In this document: positions 7,042 to 16,226 of the stretch, in pieces | Layout: each line of letters begins with the position of its first letter | Numbering within the stretch: position 1 is the stretch's first letter | From: Candidatus Contubernalis alkalaceticus | GTDB lineage: Bacteria; Bacillota; Dethiobacteria; SKNC01 | Direction: 5' to 3' | Assembly: GCF_022558445.1 (NCBI RefSeq) | Contig: NZ_CP054699.1 | Span: forward strand, 3,240,001-3,304,000 | Length of the DNA stretch: 64,000 nt | The notes under the pieces: generated by a model | Seen by the model: only the letters and a program-made list of their open reading frames with translations | Databases searched by the model: none | Told to the model about the DNA's origin: nothing | Program-made: the position numbers and the translations under genes

Positions 7042-8907
7042 TTACTTATGTTGAAAAGGCAAATAATATCCATAATATCTCATTAACCCACCGGCCATGT
7101 CAATGGCATGAACAACTATTTCATAATGTCCAAAATCCAGAGTTCTAACAAATTCAGGAGAAGCCTGATAGGGATTATCCTTACTCAAGGGGGAATATTC
7201 ACCGCCCTGTTTTCGGTACTGCAGCGCATATATAATTTGGGAGCCCCCTTCAGGCAAAGCACTGATATGGATATCTTTACCCTGCGAAGAAGCCTCCATG
7301 CTTAATCCCTGAAAGGGCACCCCTTGATTGGGATCGGTATTCCCAAAGACCACATAACACCCGGCATAGTCACCCTGGGAAAGAGCATGAACTACTATCT
7401 CATAAAGCTTCCCATTCACCGCTCCGGTCCAAGTAAAATTCGGGTCTTGAGAATAACCTCTTATGCCAACATAATCATTTCCACTGTCCATCTCTCTCAC
7501 TTCAAAGGCATACTGCACCTCTCTGCCCCCCTTTGAACCGGCAGTTAACTGCAGAGTTCCAGAGGCATCCCTGGCCACCCCCATAAAAACACTGAACTCC
7601 TCCAGGGGCAGGGCCCAGTTCATGGCCACCCAACCAACTTTTTCCAGGGAATTGTTCTCCTCCAGGGTTTTAATTTTATAGCGCAGATAACCAGAATGAT
7701 ACACAGGGCCCTCTAGAACCTCCATTTTTTGCCCGGGGGACAACCTGCCAATGGACTGCCAAGTGTCATTCCGTAACACCAGGCCCGTAGAGGAGCTGTC
7801 CACCAGTATCTCACCAGCTTCATGAATTCGATATATCCAGGAATGAATAGGCTGCGGCACATTAAAAAACGTCTGCGGAGAAGGCCTGCCGGTATCGGGA
7901 AGCTGGTCCGGCGGGATGGAGGTAATTTCCTGTCCAAATTGGGACTTTGCGATTCTTATCACTTTTTCCTGATAGGCCTCCGTCTTAGTCCAGCTTTGAA
8001 ATTGATAAGGTATCATGTTTGGATTGTTGCTTTCACACCATCCGTTGTAAGCCCACATGGCAAAATACCAACTTTCCAATGGACGGGGATCACCATCCCC
8101 TACCTTGGGAATTATGGCCTGACTGCTGAAGGCATATCCCCACTTTTCCAAAAGAATATCCGTGCCCTCCCGAATGTTAAATTCAATATCATATTTGAGC
8201 TTTTGCATATATTCCTGGTCTTGGGATCTGGGCAAAACCTGCATAATCCCCCAGGTTAAACCATCAAAACTAAGTAAAGGCTCTCCGTTATGAAACTGAC
8301 GAAGGCCGCTTTCCACATAGGCAATTGACTTCAACAAAACCGGGGGAACGCCTTTTTCTATGGCTGCCTGAGTCAGCATTTCCTCAATTACTTCCCGGGG
8401 GGGGTTTTCCCAAACACCGGAAGAGTCATAAGTAAACGACTGCTGCCTTGTTACCTCCTTCACCAAATAATCCCCTCTTAAGTTAAACTCATAACACCGT
8501 TCCAGGTAAGACCCGGGAAGAGCATGGACATCACCCTCAGCATACAGGGGTACTTTTTCCACCAACCGGCTTTTGCTAACCTCCACAACGCCCCGGTAGA
8601 TATCCGTTTCCTCCAGCCACAGTTCCCACCGGCCCCCGGCCTTTCCCCAAACCTGGTACATCAGAAGCGAACCGGTGCCTTCAGTCCTGTATATAAGTAT
8701 AAATTCTTTTTGACCGTCATTATTTAAATCCTCTTCAATAACTTCATACAGCCGGTAATCCTCTATCTTGGTTAAAATAGACTCTCTAAAATTTGTCTCT
8801 TCTAAAAGACCGATGGTATATCCCTGGCCCGGGGAATAGATTGAAAAAATAAACAACAGGCTTACTACTATAGACACTATTATTTTATACATTTTTTGCT
8901 TTATCAT
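7042..8907 (-). CDS. Secreted lytic transglycosylase with C-terminal tandem surface domain
   Basis: This is a peptidoglycan-cleaving or related glycosidase of 621 aa. An N-terminal signal helix (residues 7-28) is followed by a VCBS-like region (about 45-140) with DLNNDGQKEFILIYRT. An SLT domain (about 180-330) has the catalytic Glu in AYVESGLRQF and a WGIMQVLP motif. An SH3-like segment (about 365-435) comes next. The last ~170 residues form a tandem module with EIVVHALS, YVVFGNT, IYALQYRK and YEIVVHAIDMAGG. The same tandem module ends the proteins at 22649-23854 and 23901-26615. The ATG has GGGGGAG 8 nt upstream. Confidence 0.85.
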   Translation of the reverse strand: MIKQKMYKIIVSIVVSLLFIFSIYSPGQGYTIGLLEETNFRESILTKIEDYRLYEVIEEDLNNDGQKEFILIYRTEGTGSLLMYQVWGKAGGRWELWLEETDIYRGVVEVSKSRLVEKVPLYAEGDVHALPGSYLERCYEFNLRGDYLVKEVTRQQSFTYDSSGVWENPPREVIEEMLTQAAIEKGVPPVLLKSIAYVESGLRQFHNGEPLLSFDGLTWGIMQVLPRSQDQEYMQKLKYDIEFNIREGTDILLEKWGYAFSSQAIIPKVGDGDPRPLESWYFAMWAYNGWCESNNPNMIPYQFQSWTKTEAYQEKVIRIAKSQFGQEITSIPPDQLPDTGRPSPQTFFNVPQPIHSWIYRIHEAGEILVDSSSTGLVLRNDTWQSIGRLSPGQKMEVLEGPVYHSGYLRYKIKTLEENNSLEKVGWVAMNWALPLEEFSVFMGVARDASGTLQLTAGSKGGREVQYAFEVREMDSGNDYVGIRGYSQDPNFTWTGAVNGKLYEIVVHALSQGDYAGCYVVFGNTDPNQGVPFQGLSMEASSQGKDIHISALPEGGSQIIYALQYRKQGGEYSPLSKDNPYQASPEFVRTLDFGHYEIVVHAIDMAGGLMRYYGYYLPFQHK

Positions 8908-9034
8908 CTTTTCTGCTCCCCCAATTCTTATTAATTCATACTTTTACATCTATTTCCTCATTTTTTCCCAATGTCCTTTTATATTAACTAAATTTGTTAA
9001 CTAATACAAAAAAAACATATAAAATTTTAAAAAA

Positions 9035-9060
9035 TTATAAAAAACCATCCGGGATGGTTT
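9035..9060 (-). terminator. Intrinsic terminator after the nucleotidyltransferase gene
   Basis: On the minus strand AAACCATCC and GGATGGTTT pair and run into TTTTTTATAATTTTTT. Confidence 0.8.
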
Positions 9061-9103
9061 GTGAAAAATGCATAATCTCTTTTCTCTATCTTTATATTAC
9101 CTT

Positions 9104-10129
9104 CTATTTCACCACAATTTTATCTAAATTAAGCGGCTCATTAGATAAGTTAACCCCCTGTGCCACGATGGCATCTGTCAAGCTAATTCCTTCCCCCACA
9201 CAAACATCATCCCACAGTATAGACCTCTTGATAACCGCACCCTCTTTTACAACGGTATTCTTACCTATCACCGCAGGGCCGTAAATCTGTACGCCTTTTT
9301 CAATGATACAATTATCCCTTAAGACTACAGGGCCCTGGATCCTGGAGTCCGGGTGCAGTTGAGTGCTGTTTCCAATCCAGATATTATCACTCAGCTCTTT
9401 GCCCGGAATTTCTACCTTCACCAGGCCCATAAGAATATCATAATGGGCCTCCCGATAAACAGGAAGGTCCCCGATATCACACCAGTAACCCTCCATCTGA
9501 TACCCGGCCATCTTTATCCGGCTTTCTACAAACTTTGGAAAAAGCTGTTTCCCAAAATCATAAAAAGTATCTTCAGGAATATGCTGAAAAACCTCCGGTT
9601 CAAATAGATAGATACCGGTGTTGGCCAAATTGCTTACAGCCTCCTCTATTTTTGGCTTTTCCTGAAAGATGTTTATGGTTGAATCTTCATTAAGCTTTAC
9701 CACTCCGTACTGCTGAGGATTCTCTACCCTTTTTAAGGCCAGGGTAGCGATACACCCCTTTTCCTTATGAAACCGGTAATAATCCTGAATATGTATATCC
9801 GTCAAACCATCCCCACTGATAATTAAAACCGTATCATTTTTGAAAAAGCTCTCTACCTTTTTTAATCCTCCGGCGGTTCCCATGAGTTCCTTCTCATAAG
9901 AGTAATTCATGTCTACCCCAAAGGAGGAACCATCCCCAAAATACTCTCGAATAAGCTCCGGAAAATAGTGAATGTTCACCATAACCTCATTTACCCCATG
10001 TTTTTTTAACAGCCGCACAGTATGTTCCAGGCAGGGCCTTCCGGCCAGCTGAACCATAGGCTTAGAAACTACATTAGTCAAGGGACGCAGCCGGGTGCCT
10101 AAACCGGCTGCCAATATCATAGCTTTCAA
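9104..10129 (-). CDS. Sugar nucleotidyltransferase with left-handed beta-helix tail
   Basis: This makes NDP-sugars (mannose-1-phosphate guanylyltransferase or glucose-1-phosphate thymidylyl-/uridylyltransferase type). The N-terminal Rossmann-like part has AAGLGTRLRPLT (phosphate loop), the KPM motif, GDG at the metal site and GYWCDIG. The C-terminal hexapeptide-like repeats (about 250-340) read VVLRDNCIIEKG and AVIGKNTVVKEG. I prefer the TTG at 10129, where GAGGTG lies 5 nt upstream, over the in-frame GTG at 10138 that is part of that site. It is downstream of a lipid-carrier sugar transferase on the same strand. The exact sugar cannot be fixed from sequence. Confidence 0.88.
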   Translation of the reverse strand: MKAMILAAGLGTRLRPLTNVVSKPMVQLAGRPCLEHTVRLLKKHGVNEVMVNIHYFPELIREYFGDGSSFGVDMNYSYEKELMGTAGGLKKVESFFKNDTVLIISGDGLTDIHIQDYYRFHKEKGCIATLALKRVENPQQYGVVKLNEDSTINIFQEKPKIEEAVSNLANTGIYLFEPEVFQHIPEDTFYDFGKQLFPKFVESRIKMAGYQMEGYWCDIGDLPVYREAHYDILMGLVKVEIPGKELSDNIWIGNSTQLHPDSRIQGPVVLRDNCIIEKGVQIYGPAVIGKNTVVKEGAVIKRSILWDDVCVGEGISLTDAIVAQGVNLSNEPLNLDKIVVK

Positions 10130-10220
10130 ATATTTCACCTCATTTATTTATTAAATTTTTAATATTTTTAAAGCTGGGCACAGTAATTCCCGCATATACT
10201 TTGGGGGTTTTACTTCACCT

Positions 10221-11573
10221 CTATAATGACTTATCTTTCATCATAAGCACTTTTATGGTCTGCAGCATAATCTTCAGATCCACCACAGAAGAGGACCCAC
10301 TGGTATAAAGCAGGTCATACCGAAGCTTGTCCTCAACAGAGGTGCTGTAGTTTCCGGCCACCTGTGCCAACCCTGTTATACCGGCCTTCATCAGGTGTCG
10401 GTACGAATAACCGGGGATTTCCTTTTCAAATTGTTCTACGAAAACCGGTCTTTCCGGCCTGGGCCCCACAATGCTCATATCCCCTTTCAAGACATTTATG
10501 AGCTGGGGAATTTCATCTATCCTGGCCGCCCTTAATATTTTACCCACCCGAGTAATCCTGGGATCATTCTCAGTGGCCAGCACCGGCCCGGTATTCCCTT
10601 CGGCATTCTCCACCATGGTGCGAAACTTATAGAGCATGAACAGCTTGCCCTTACGCCCCACCCTTTCCTGTAAAAAAAATACCTGTCCCGGAGACGTAAG
10701 TTTAATGGCCAAACCGGTCAGCAATGTGATGGGAAGGGTAATAACCAGGCCTATCACCGCCACAATGCAGTCCAATCCCCTCTTTATCTGCTCTTTGCCG
10801 TTATTAGCAGCAGGGCTGATCTCCAAAAGCGGGGTGTCCTTAAGCTGGTTCAACCGGGAATGGTAAATCATAATTTCATATAGATTGGGCACCAAAAATA
10901 CCTTCCAATTATGTTTTAAGGAAAGCCGGGCAATCTTGCTTTTCACTTCCTCCGGTAAAATCCCGGAAATCAAAATATTGCTGAATTTATCTCTTTTGCA
11001 GAGTTCTTCTATATCGTTATATGTGCCTAAAACCGTAAGGCCTCTCTCTGCCGCTGCCTCTGCACTGTCCACAATAATCCCCTGCACACGGTCAAAACTC
11101 TCCTTCACTTTTTTCTCCAAAAGCCCGGCCTCACCGGCAGGAGCAATGATCAGCACCTTCCTTTTAGGAGAAAATTTACGCTCCCACTGCAGAAGAATCC
11201 AGCGCCATACACCCAATGCCCCTAACTGTAATACCGCCGAACTCAGCACCGTGCCCCGGGGCAGGCTGTAAACCACAATCATGTAGTCCAAAATAATGAT
11301 AAGAACGGTTAAAAGCCCTATGGATACTATCAGTGAGGACATAATGTCCGACCATAATTTATTTCTAGTGTGATAAAGGCCGAAAAACTTAAACAGCAGC
11401 ACCCCTGACAGGGTAACCGCAGAGAAATATATGCCGTATATATCCAAATTAACTGTCAGTACTTCCCCATGAGCCCGAAGGTAATAAATAAACAGAGTAG
11501 CCCCATTTAACAGAAGGATATCCCCCAACATCTGTAAGTAGTTTAACATTGTCTTTGGTGTATTCTCTCCCAC
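10221..11573 (-). CDS. Polyprenyl-phosphate sugar phosphotransferase (WcaJ/WbaP type)
   Basis: This enzyme loads the first sugar-phosphate onto undecaprenyl phosphate to start a surface polysaccharide. About four N-terminal membrane helices (to residue ~115) are followed by a Rossmann-like CoA-binding-like region and then a membrane helix. The C-terminal catalytic domain has FFLQERVGRKGKLFMLYKFR, TRVGKILRAARIDEIPQLIN, GDMSIVGPRPERP and AGITGLAQV. The GTG start has AGGAGG 6 nt upstream. A second initiating transferase lies at 31585-32877. It is followed on the same strand by the nucleotidyltransferase. Confidence 0.92.
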   Translation of the reverse strand: MGENTPKTMLNYLQMLGDILLLNGATLFIYYLRAHGEVLTVNLDIYGIYFSAVTLSGVLLFKFFGLYHTRNKLWSDIMSSLIVSIGLLTVLIIILDYMIVVYSLPRGTVLSSAVLQLGALGVWRWILLQWERKFSPKRKVLIIAPAGEAGLLEKKVKESFDRVQGIIVDSAEAAAERGLTVLGTYNDIEELCKRDKFSNILISGILPEEVKSKIARLSLKHNWKVFLVPNLYEIMIYHSRLNQLKDTPLLEISPAANNGKEQIKRGLDCIVAVIGLVITLPITLLTGLAIKLTSPGQVFFLQERVGRKGKLFMLYKFRTMVENAEGNTGPVLATENDPRITRVGKILRAARIDEIPQLINVLKGDMSIVGPRPERPVFVEQFEKEIPGYSYRHLMKAGITGLAQVAGNYSTSVEDKLRYDLLYTSGSSSVVDLKIMLQTIKVLMMKDKSL

Positions 11574-11790
11574 GCTAATCCTCCTACTAATGAAGTTAAT
11601 CTTTCTAGTTTCTTTACATAACTCCCTAATTCCTGCCTGTAGATGCAGAAGCTATGGCTGACTTTAATTAAATTATAACAAAAAACACCATAAAAAGACT
11701 ATTTCTCCTAAATAAGCGGTAATCCTTCCCAAATATTAGATTATTATGCAAATTACATAAAGTATATTGCTGAAAAAATTACCCTGTATT

Positions 11791-11827
11791 AAAAAAAAAA
11801 AAACGAACAGGGCCTTCGCCCTGTTCG
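11791..11827 (-). terminator. Strong intrinsic terminator of the fibre operon
   Basis: On the minus strand CGAACAGGG and CCCTGTTCG pair around a short loop and run into T13. It lies about 50 bp after the last gene of the TasA-like operon. Confidence 0.9.
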
Positions 11828-11878
11828 TAAACTAATTCAAAAATATTTAAGTCTATTCACTGAACCCAGCTGACAAGA

Positions 11879-12652
11879 CTAGCTGCCCTCACCTTTGTTC
11901 CTAAACATTCTCTTCAATATAATTCCCGAAAAAATCATCAGGAACCCAAACAAGGTCAGCAAAAAGGCCTGTGTCTCACCGGTACCGGGCAGTTCAGGAT
12001 CAATGGTTATCTCCTTCTCTTCATCTTTCTTTTTCCCACTACTTCCGGGATCCCCTCCGGGTTCCTCAGGATCAACGGTAATTTCATCCCATAAAGAAAC
12101 CGTAATGGAACCGGTGTAACGATCACCGGGATTGAGATTTTGCAAATTAAAAAGAGATTCTTCAGGACTGACGGTAACTATACAGGGCAGCCCCTCCTCT
12201 TCCGGCCAGGTACACGCTGTAAGCACGGTCATGGAAGTAGACAAGTACGAGCCCTGAAACTCATTGCCGGTCTCCGGGCCGGGAAGATCCACAAAAAAGT
12301 CAATGATGACATTTTGCCCCGAGGTAACAGGGCCGATAATCTCAGTAACACTAAAGGGTTGATCTAACCCGCTCATGGGGCCTTGATACAGAATATTCTC
12401 CCGGTGGCTCACCGTAAGCACCAGCTGATCATAAAGGTCCCCCGGTTCCCCCCGTTCAGGACTGCCCCCCAGCCATTCCTGCCGCAGCCATATATCCACT
12501 GTGGGCTTCTCCTCAGCAGAGGTATAGTAGGGCTGCATCAGCATACCCATACTTGCCAACACCATAAAAACCCCGGTAATAATCATCATAGAACCGGTGC
12601 TTTTACTGGGCCTTCTATGCTGTTTGTGAAGTATTCTCCACAAGGTAAACAA
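11879..12652 (-). CDS. LPGTG-anchored surface protein of the fibre operon
   Basis: This is a cell-wall-anchored protein of 257 aa. It has an N-terminal signal helix (about residues 20-45), an all-beta ectodomain, and a low-complexity linker rich in P, G, E, D and K (about 195-222). A sortase signal follows near residue 225: LPGTG, a hydrophobic helix, then KRMFRNKGEGS. The ectodomain shares the NLNPGDRYTGSI type segment with the TasA-like subunits encoded just upstream. The TTG start has GGGGAG 9 nt upstream. It is the last gene of the operon and the obvious substrate of the sortase at 1497-2147. By analogy with TapA, I infer it could be the fibre's wall anchor. Confidence 0.85.
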   Translation of the reverse strand: MFTLWRILHKQHRRPSKSTGSMMIITGVFMVLASMGMLMQPYYTSAEEKPTVDIWLRQEWLGGSPERGEPGDLYDQLVLTVSHRENILYQGPMSGLDQPFSVTEIIGPVTSGQNVIIDFFVDLPGPETGNEFQGSYLSTSMTVLTACTWPEEEGLPCIVTVSPEESLFNLQNLNPGDRYTGSITVSLWDEITVDPEEPGGDPGSSGKKKDEEKEITIDPELPGTGETQAFLLTLFGFLMIFSGIILKRMFRNKGEGS

Positions 12653-12719
12653 TTAAGTCAGCTCCCCGGGATATTTATTAAAGCATCCAATACGGAAAAA
12701 CATTAAAATCAATAAAGTT

Positions 12720-12747
12720 GGGGACAGGGAGCCATGCCCTGCCTCCC
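12720..12747. terminator. Hairpin between fibre gene 3 and the anchor gene
   Basis: GGGACAGGG-type and CCCTGcCTCCC-type arms pair imperfectly. There is no strong T-run, so it is more likely a stability or attenuation hairpin within the operon than a full stop. Confidence 0.4.
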
Positions 12748-12793
12748 AAGCCTTATTGAAATTCCTATTTTTTTAGATAAGGATACCAGTTAC

Positions 12794-14092
12794 TCAGTCT
12801 ATGGGCCAATAGTTAACCTGCCATGAGTGATAAGGTGCATTGTTGGAGGACTGAACAGCATCAAAGGTTGTGGTAATAACAAACTGCTTAGCCTGAAACT
12901 CATTACCGGTCCCCACACCATCTAAACAGACCTTGATGCAAAGTTCCGCTTCACCCCCGGCACCAAGAAATGTGCCGTTGAGTTCACCCTCGTAATAAAT
13001 ACCACCATCACCTATAAACCAATCTGTATCATCACAGGGTTCGTAAGTTACTACATCAGCCGGCGGAATCCAGGTCACCCAACCTTGACCTTCTATATAC
13101 TCCTCCCAGTGCCCGCTTATAATCGCTCGCACCCGAACGTTTTTTGTCCCGGTGTTGCGGACATTATATCTTAACTTACTGCAGTCCCCGGGGTTCCAAA
13201 CACTGGCATAACCAGAGGCTAAGTCATTAAAACTGTAACTCTCATGGAATACAACAGGTGATGTACTGCCATCTTCCGGGTTAATCGTAACCCAATTTTG
13301 TCCCCAGGTATGATGACCATAGAGAAGGCCATCAGAACCAAAGGCAAGCTGCAAATTTAATGCATCAGTTGTGGAAATTTCCTCATATATTTTTTCATCA
13401 AGGTCATATTTAAAAAACTTTTGAGGGCTGCTGCTGCTCCCGTAAAGGACGCCGTCTCGAATATCTAGAACAATGTCCCCAAATTGTAAATTTCCGCTGG
13501 TTATATTTGCATATAATTCGCTGGACTTCTTTGTTCCATCGGGATTAAAATCAACTCTATATAGAGCGTCGGTACCATTGGCAACATACCAGTAATACCC
13601 TCTCCCGAAAGTAGCACCGTATATGGTGACTCCCGTTTCTTGTCCGGCATAAAAATCTTTATTTTCTTTTAGATCGTAGAATCTTAGTTCGGTGATACTC
13701 TCTTTTTTAATTGAATAGTAAAGACGCCGGTTGGTATTATCAAAAGCCAACCCGTTGGGTGAATATGAATCGGTTGCTCCACTCATATTCACATCAAAAA
13801 ACTTATGAGCTCGTCCGTTTTGAACGTCTATCTCATATAAACCCCCGGTTCCGTACTCTGCACCATAGAGGTAAACAGCACCGCTGGGATCAAAATATTG
13901 GCTCTGTGCTACACTGCTCCCTGCATCGATTTCCACAGTCCCCGCCACAAACTGATTATCGATGGTATTAGATTCCGAAGTGAACCAGGCTAAGGTAGCA
14001 CCAACCATAAAAATTGCCACCAGGGTTATCACCGAGAGACTTAAAACTATTTTCGTTTTAATATGTATCACCTCCACTAACAAAAACTTCAT
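12794..14092 (-). CDS. TasA/camelysin-like secreted protein with inserted propeller-like region
   Basis: The protein is 432 aa from the first ATG. The N-terminal SipW-type signal helix ends LAWFT, followed by NQFVAGTVEIDAG as in the two sister proteins. The fold is then interrupted by about 220 residues (about 60-290) rich in repeated aromatic blade-like strands (LYEIDVQNGR, LYYSIKKES, LYRVDFNPDG, FKYDLDEKI). It resumes at WNPGDCSKLRYNVRNTG and ends with the QSS..A..HSW motif. The only good SD (GGAGGTG, 14069-14075) is inside the frame, 6 nt before an ATT at 14060-14062. I suspect an AUU start there, giving 422 aa. It is the fifth gene of the operon. Confidence 0.82.
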   Translation of the reverse strand: MKFLLVEVIHIKTKIVLSLSVITLVAIFMVGATLAWFTSESNTIDNQFVAGTVEIDAGSSVAQSQYFDPSGAVYLYGAEYGTGGLYEIDVQNGRAHKFFDVNMSGATDSYSPNGLAFDNTNRRLYYSIKKESITELRFYDLKENKDFYAGQETGVTIYGATFGRGYYWYVANGTDALYRVDFNPDGTKKSSELYANITSGNLQFGDIVLDIRDGVLYGSSSSPQKFFKYDLDEKIYEEISTTDALNLQLAFGSDGLLYGHHTWGQNWVTINPEDGSTSPVVFHESYSFNDLASGYASVWNPGDCSKLRYNVRNTGTKNVRVRAIISGHWEEYIEGQGWVTWIPPADVVTYEPCDDTDWFIGDGGIYYEGELNGTFLGAGGEAELCIKVCLDGVGTGNEFQAKQFVITTTFDAVQSSNNAPYHSWQVNYWPID

Positions 14093-14135
14093 GTTCCATG
14101 GGTTAGATTTAGGCTCAAAGACTGATTAAAATATA

Positions 14136-14163
14136 CTGGAAGCTGCCGGAGGGCAGCTTCCAG
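14136..14163. terminator. 12-bp hairpin between fibre genes
   Basis: CTGGAAGCTGCC and GGCAGCTTCCAG pair perfectly, with TATATTTTAATC following on the minus strand. It could be a partial terminator that sets the ratio of the two neighbouring fibre subunits. Confidence 0.6.
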
Positions 14164-14226
14164 GTTTCCTAGATTTTGCAATTAATTCTTTAGGTTTAAC
14201 ATTGAAATATATTACTTATGTTTAAT

Positions 14227-14877
14227 CTAATCGTTATAGCTACCAAATTCATCCCAGTTCCACTGGTCATCGTGGCTGGCCTGAATTGCTTGGAATTTAG
14301 CGGACAGAACGAACTTTTTACCCTGGTATACGTTGTCGGCATTGGGGCCATCGAGGCAGACCTTTATGCACAGAACAGCTGTTTCCGGTGTTCCACCAAA
14401 AGTACCATCCAGCACTCCTTTGTAGTTAAAATAGAAGATTTCATCATCTTCATCATAAACTAACTCCCAGTCAGCGGGATCAAACCCTGGAGTATCGCTT
14501 TCGTCACATATACTAACTTTAGCAGCTCCTAAATTAAATACACCGGCTCCAAAGTCCACGTCTTCAGGAACCCAAGAAACCCAATCGCCTTCAACATCTT
14601 CAAACCACTCCATGGTAATATTTCCTCTAAGGGCAACACGCTTGCTTCCCTTGTTTTCAATGGTAAAAATCTTTTTCGCACAGTCGCCGGGGTTCCAGTT
14701 TAACATATCAAAACCCTCGGCAATAACAGTTTCATCAGCATCAATCTCTACAGTTCCCGCTACAAATGTGTTATCAATAGCACCGGTTTCGTAGGTAAAC
14801 CAAGCCAATGTCCCTCCGGCCATGGCAGCTATGGCCATGACAATAATCAACATACTGGTTAACATTTTTCTGTTCAT
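14227..14877 (-). CDS. TasA/camelysin-like fibre subunit (216 aa)
   Basis: This is a secreted amyloid-like matrix subunit processed by a SipW-type signal peptidase. A signal helix (residues 5-22) is followed by GGTLAWFTYE and NTFVAGTVEID. The jelly-roll body includes WNPGDCAKKIFTIENKG (strand and Cys) and a Cys in AVLCIKVCLDG. The end carries the FQAIQASHD motif. It is the most compact of the three paralogues and thus the best match to a plain TasA. The ATG has AGGAGG 7-8 nt upstream. The 258-bp gap upstream holds several hairpins (for example TGTCC/GGACA), perhaps for transcript processing. Confidence 0.87.
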   Translation of the reverse strand: MNRKMLTSMLIIVMAIAAMAGGTLAWFTYETGAIDNTFVAGTVEIDADETVIAEGFDMLNWNPGDCAKKIFTIENKGSKRVALRGNITMEWFEDVEGDWVSWVPEDVDFGAGVFNLGAAKVSICDESDTPGFDPADWELVYDEDDEIFYFNYKGVLDGTFGGTPETAVLCIKVCLDGPNADNVYQGKKFVLSAKFQAIQASHDDQWNWDEFGSYND

Positions 14878-15135
14878 TATTATTCCTCCTATTATATTTT
14901 ATTTATAATGGCCGACTCTCATTTATCCAGAATTCGACCCGGTGTCCATATAATGCGGACATACTCTCCGACTAACTGATTTTTTAAAAAGCCTGTATCC
15001 GCTTTTTGCCAGTCATCACTTCCCTTCAAAAATATTTAAAATAAGATGATTTAATGTATTAAGTATCTTCCTTCCCAAATACTAATGGGAAAAAGTTATT
15101 CTCTTAGCACTATCTTAGCTTGTCCATACAAATTG

Positions 15136-16128
15136 CTAGTTAATCACTTTCCAAGGGTTTTCCAGCCAAACATGATGGATAGCATCGTGAGAGGCTTGTA
15201 TTGCCTCGGCGTCCAGGGATATATCAATAGTGCCGTTAAACCCTTGGGGGACACAGAAGGTAAAGCATACCTCCACCGTTCCCTCTGAAGGAACCTCTGT
15301 GGGGCCGCTGACGGTCCCGTAATACCACCAGCCATCTGCGCCTAAAACCCAGCTGGAGGATTGATGGGGGCACAGCTCCCAGGTTATATTTATTTCTTCC
15401 GGCCCCCCGTTTGATGTTGGAACAGGCATGGAAAACGTAAAGGGGTCCTCATCTGAATGTACATTTGGTGGAAAACTAAACATATAATCATTGTGGGTAA
15501 AATGACCGGGATGAAGATTGGCAGGTATTTCCAGTCCCACATAAATGTATGTATCTGTCATTACACTGCCTTCATATAATTGATGCTGGATATATATATT
15601 TACACCGTCATCCCAGATAAGAACTTCTCCTAATTTATTGAATTTAGTTAAAGGATTATTGCTGGTCCATATCCCCCGCACCATGGGAGATTGTTCTGTA
15701 TACTGCCCCGGCTGGTATTGAAAGTATTGAGCCCAACTATGTGTCTTATTTTTAGTAGTTGTAATGAAGGGCCGCTCATTAATCCAGTCTAACCCTACCC
15801 AGGCCGTCTCATTATTTACATTAACTTTGATGGCAATATAAAGGGGGTCATATACGTAATGGATATCCACCTCCACATCAGGCTTTACCCGCACATAAGT
15901 TCTCTTGCTCCCGGTGTTGGTAAAGCTCCAGGCCAGTTCATTACATTCTCCCGATTCCCACCCTTGGCCCTGAGAGGTTATCTCCCATTCATCTATCTGC
16001 ACAGTTCCGGCTGTAAATACGTTTTGTATTAAGCCGGCCTCGAAGGTAAACCAGGCTAATGCAGCACCGCCAACAGAAAAGGAAGCCAGGACAAGAATCA
16101 ATATACTTACAGCAATGCCGTGTCTCAT
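15136..16128 (-). CDS. TasA/camelysin-like fibre subunit with central insertion (330 aa)
   Basis: This paralogue of the two genes downstream has a signal helix, GAALAWFTFE, and NVFTAGTVQIDEW. WESGECNELAWSFTNTG follows, then about 130 residues of extra sequence (about 95-225) rich in aromatic residues. The conserved end is VCFTFCVPQG and AEAIQASHD. The insertion has no match I recognise and could be a lectin-like or adhesive domain. The start has GGAGG 8 nt upstream. The gene follows the signal peptidase directly, as expected for a substrate. Confidence 0.85.
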   Translation of the reverse strand: MRHGIAVSILILVLASFSVGGAALAWFTFEAGLIQNVFTAGTVQIDEWEITSQGQGWESGECNELAWSFTNTGSKRTYVRVKPDVEVDIHYVYDPLYIAIKVNVNNETAWVGLDWINERPFITTTKNKTHSWAQYFQYQPGQYTEQSPMVRGIWTSNNPLTKFNKLGEVLIWDDGVNIYIQHQLYEGSVMTDTYIYVGLEIPANLHPGHFTHNDYMFSFPPNVHSDEDPFTFSMPVPTSNGGPEEINITWELCPHQSSSWVLGADGWWYYGTVSGPTEVPSEGTVEVCFTFCVPQGFNGTIDISLDAEAIQASHDAIHHVWLENPWKVIN

Positions 16129-16226
16129 ATGCCTTTACCTCCCTTTCCGATGCCTGTTATTACTTCTCACCAAATCTGACTAAACTATTATTAACTATAA
16201 AAAGTACTTGATTGATATCTAAGAGG

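Noticed and set aside
14878-15135. Possible riboswitch in the gap between two fibre genes
   Set aside because: Some hairpins are present, but no core motif of either c-di-GMP class or another known class could be aligned; it is more likely a processing region.
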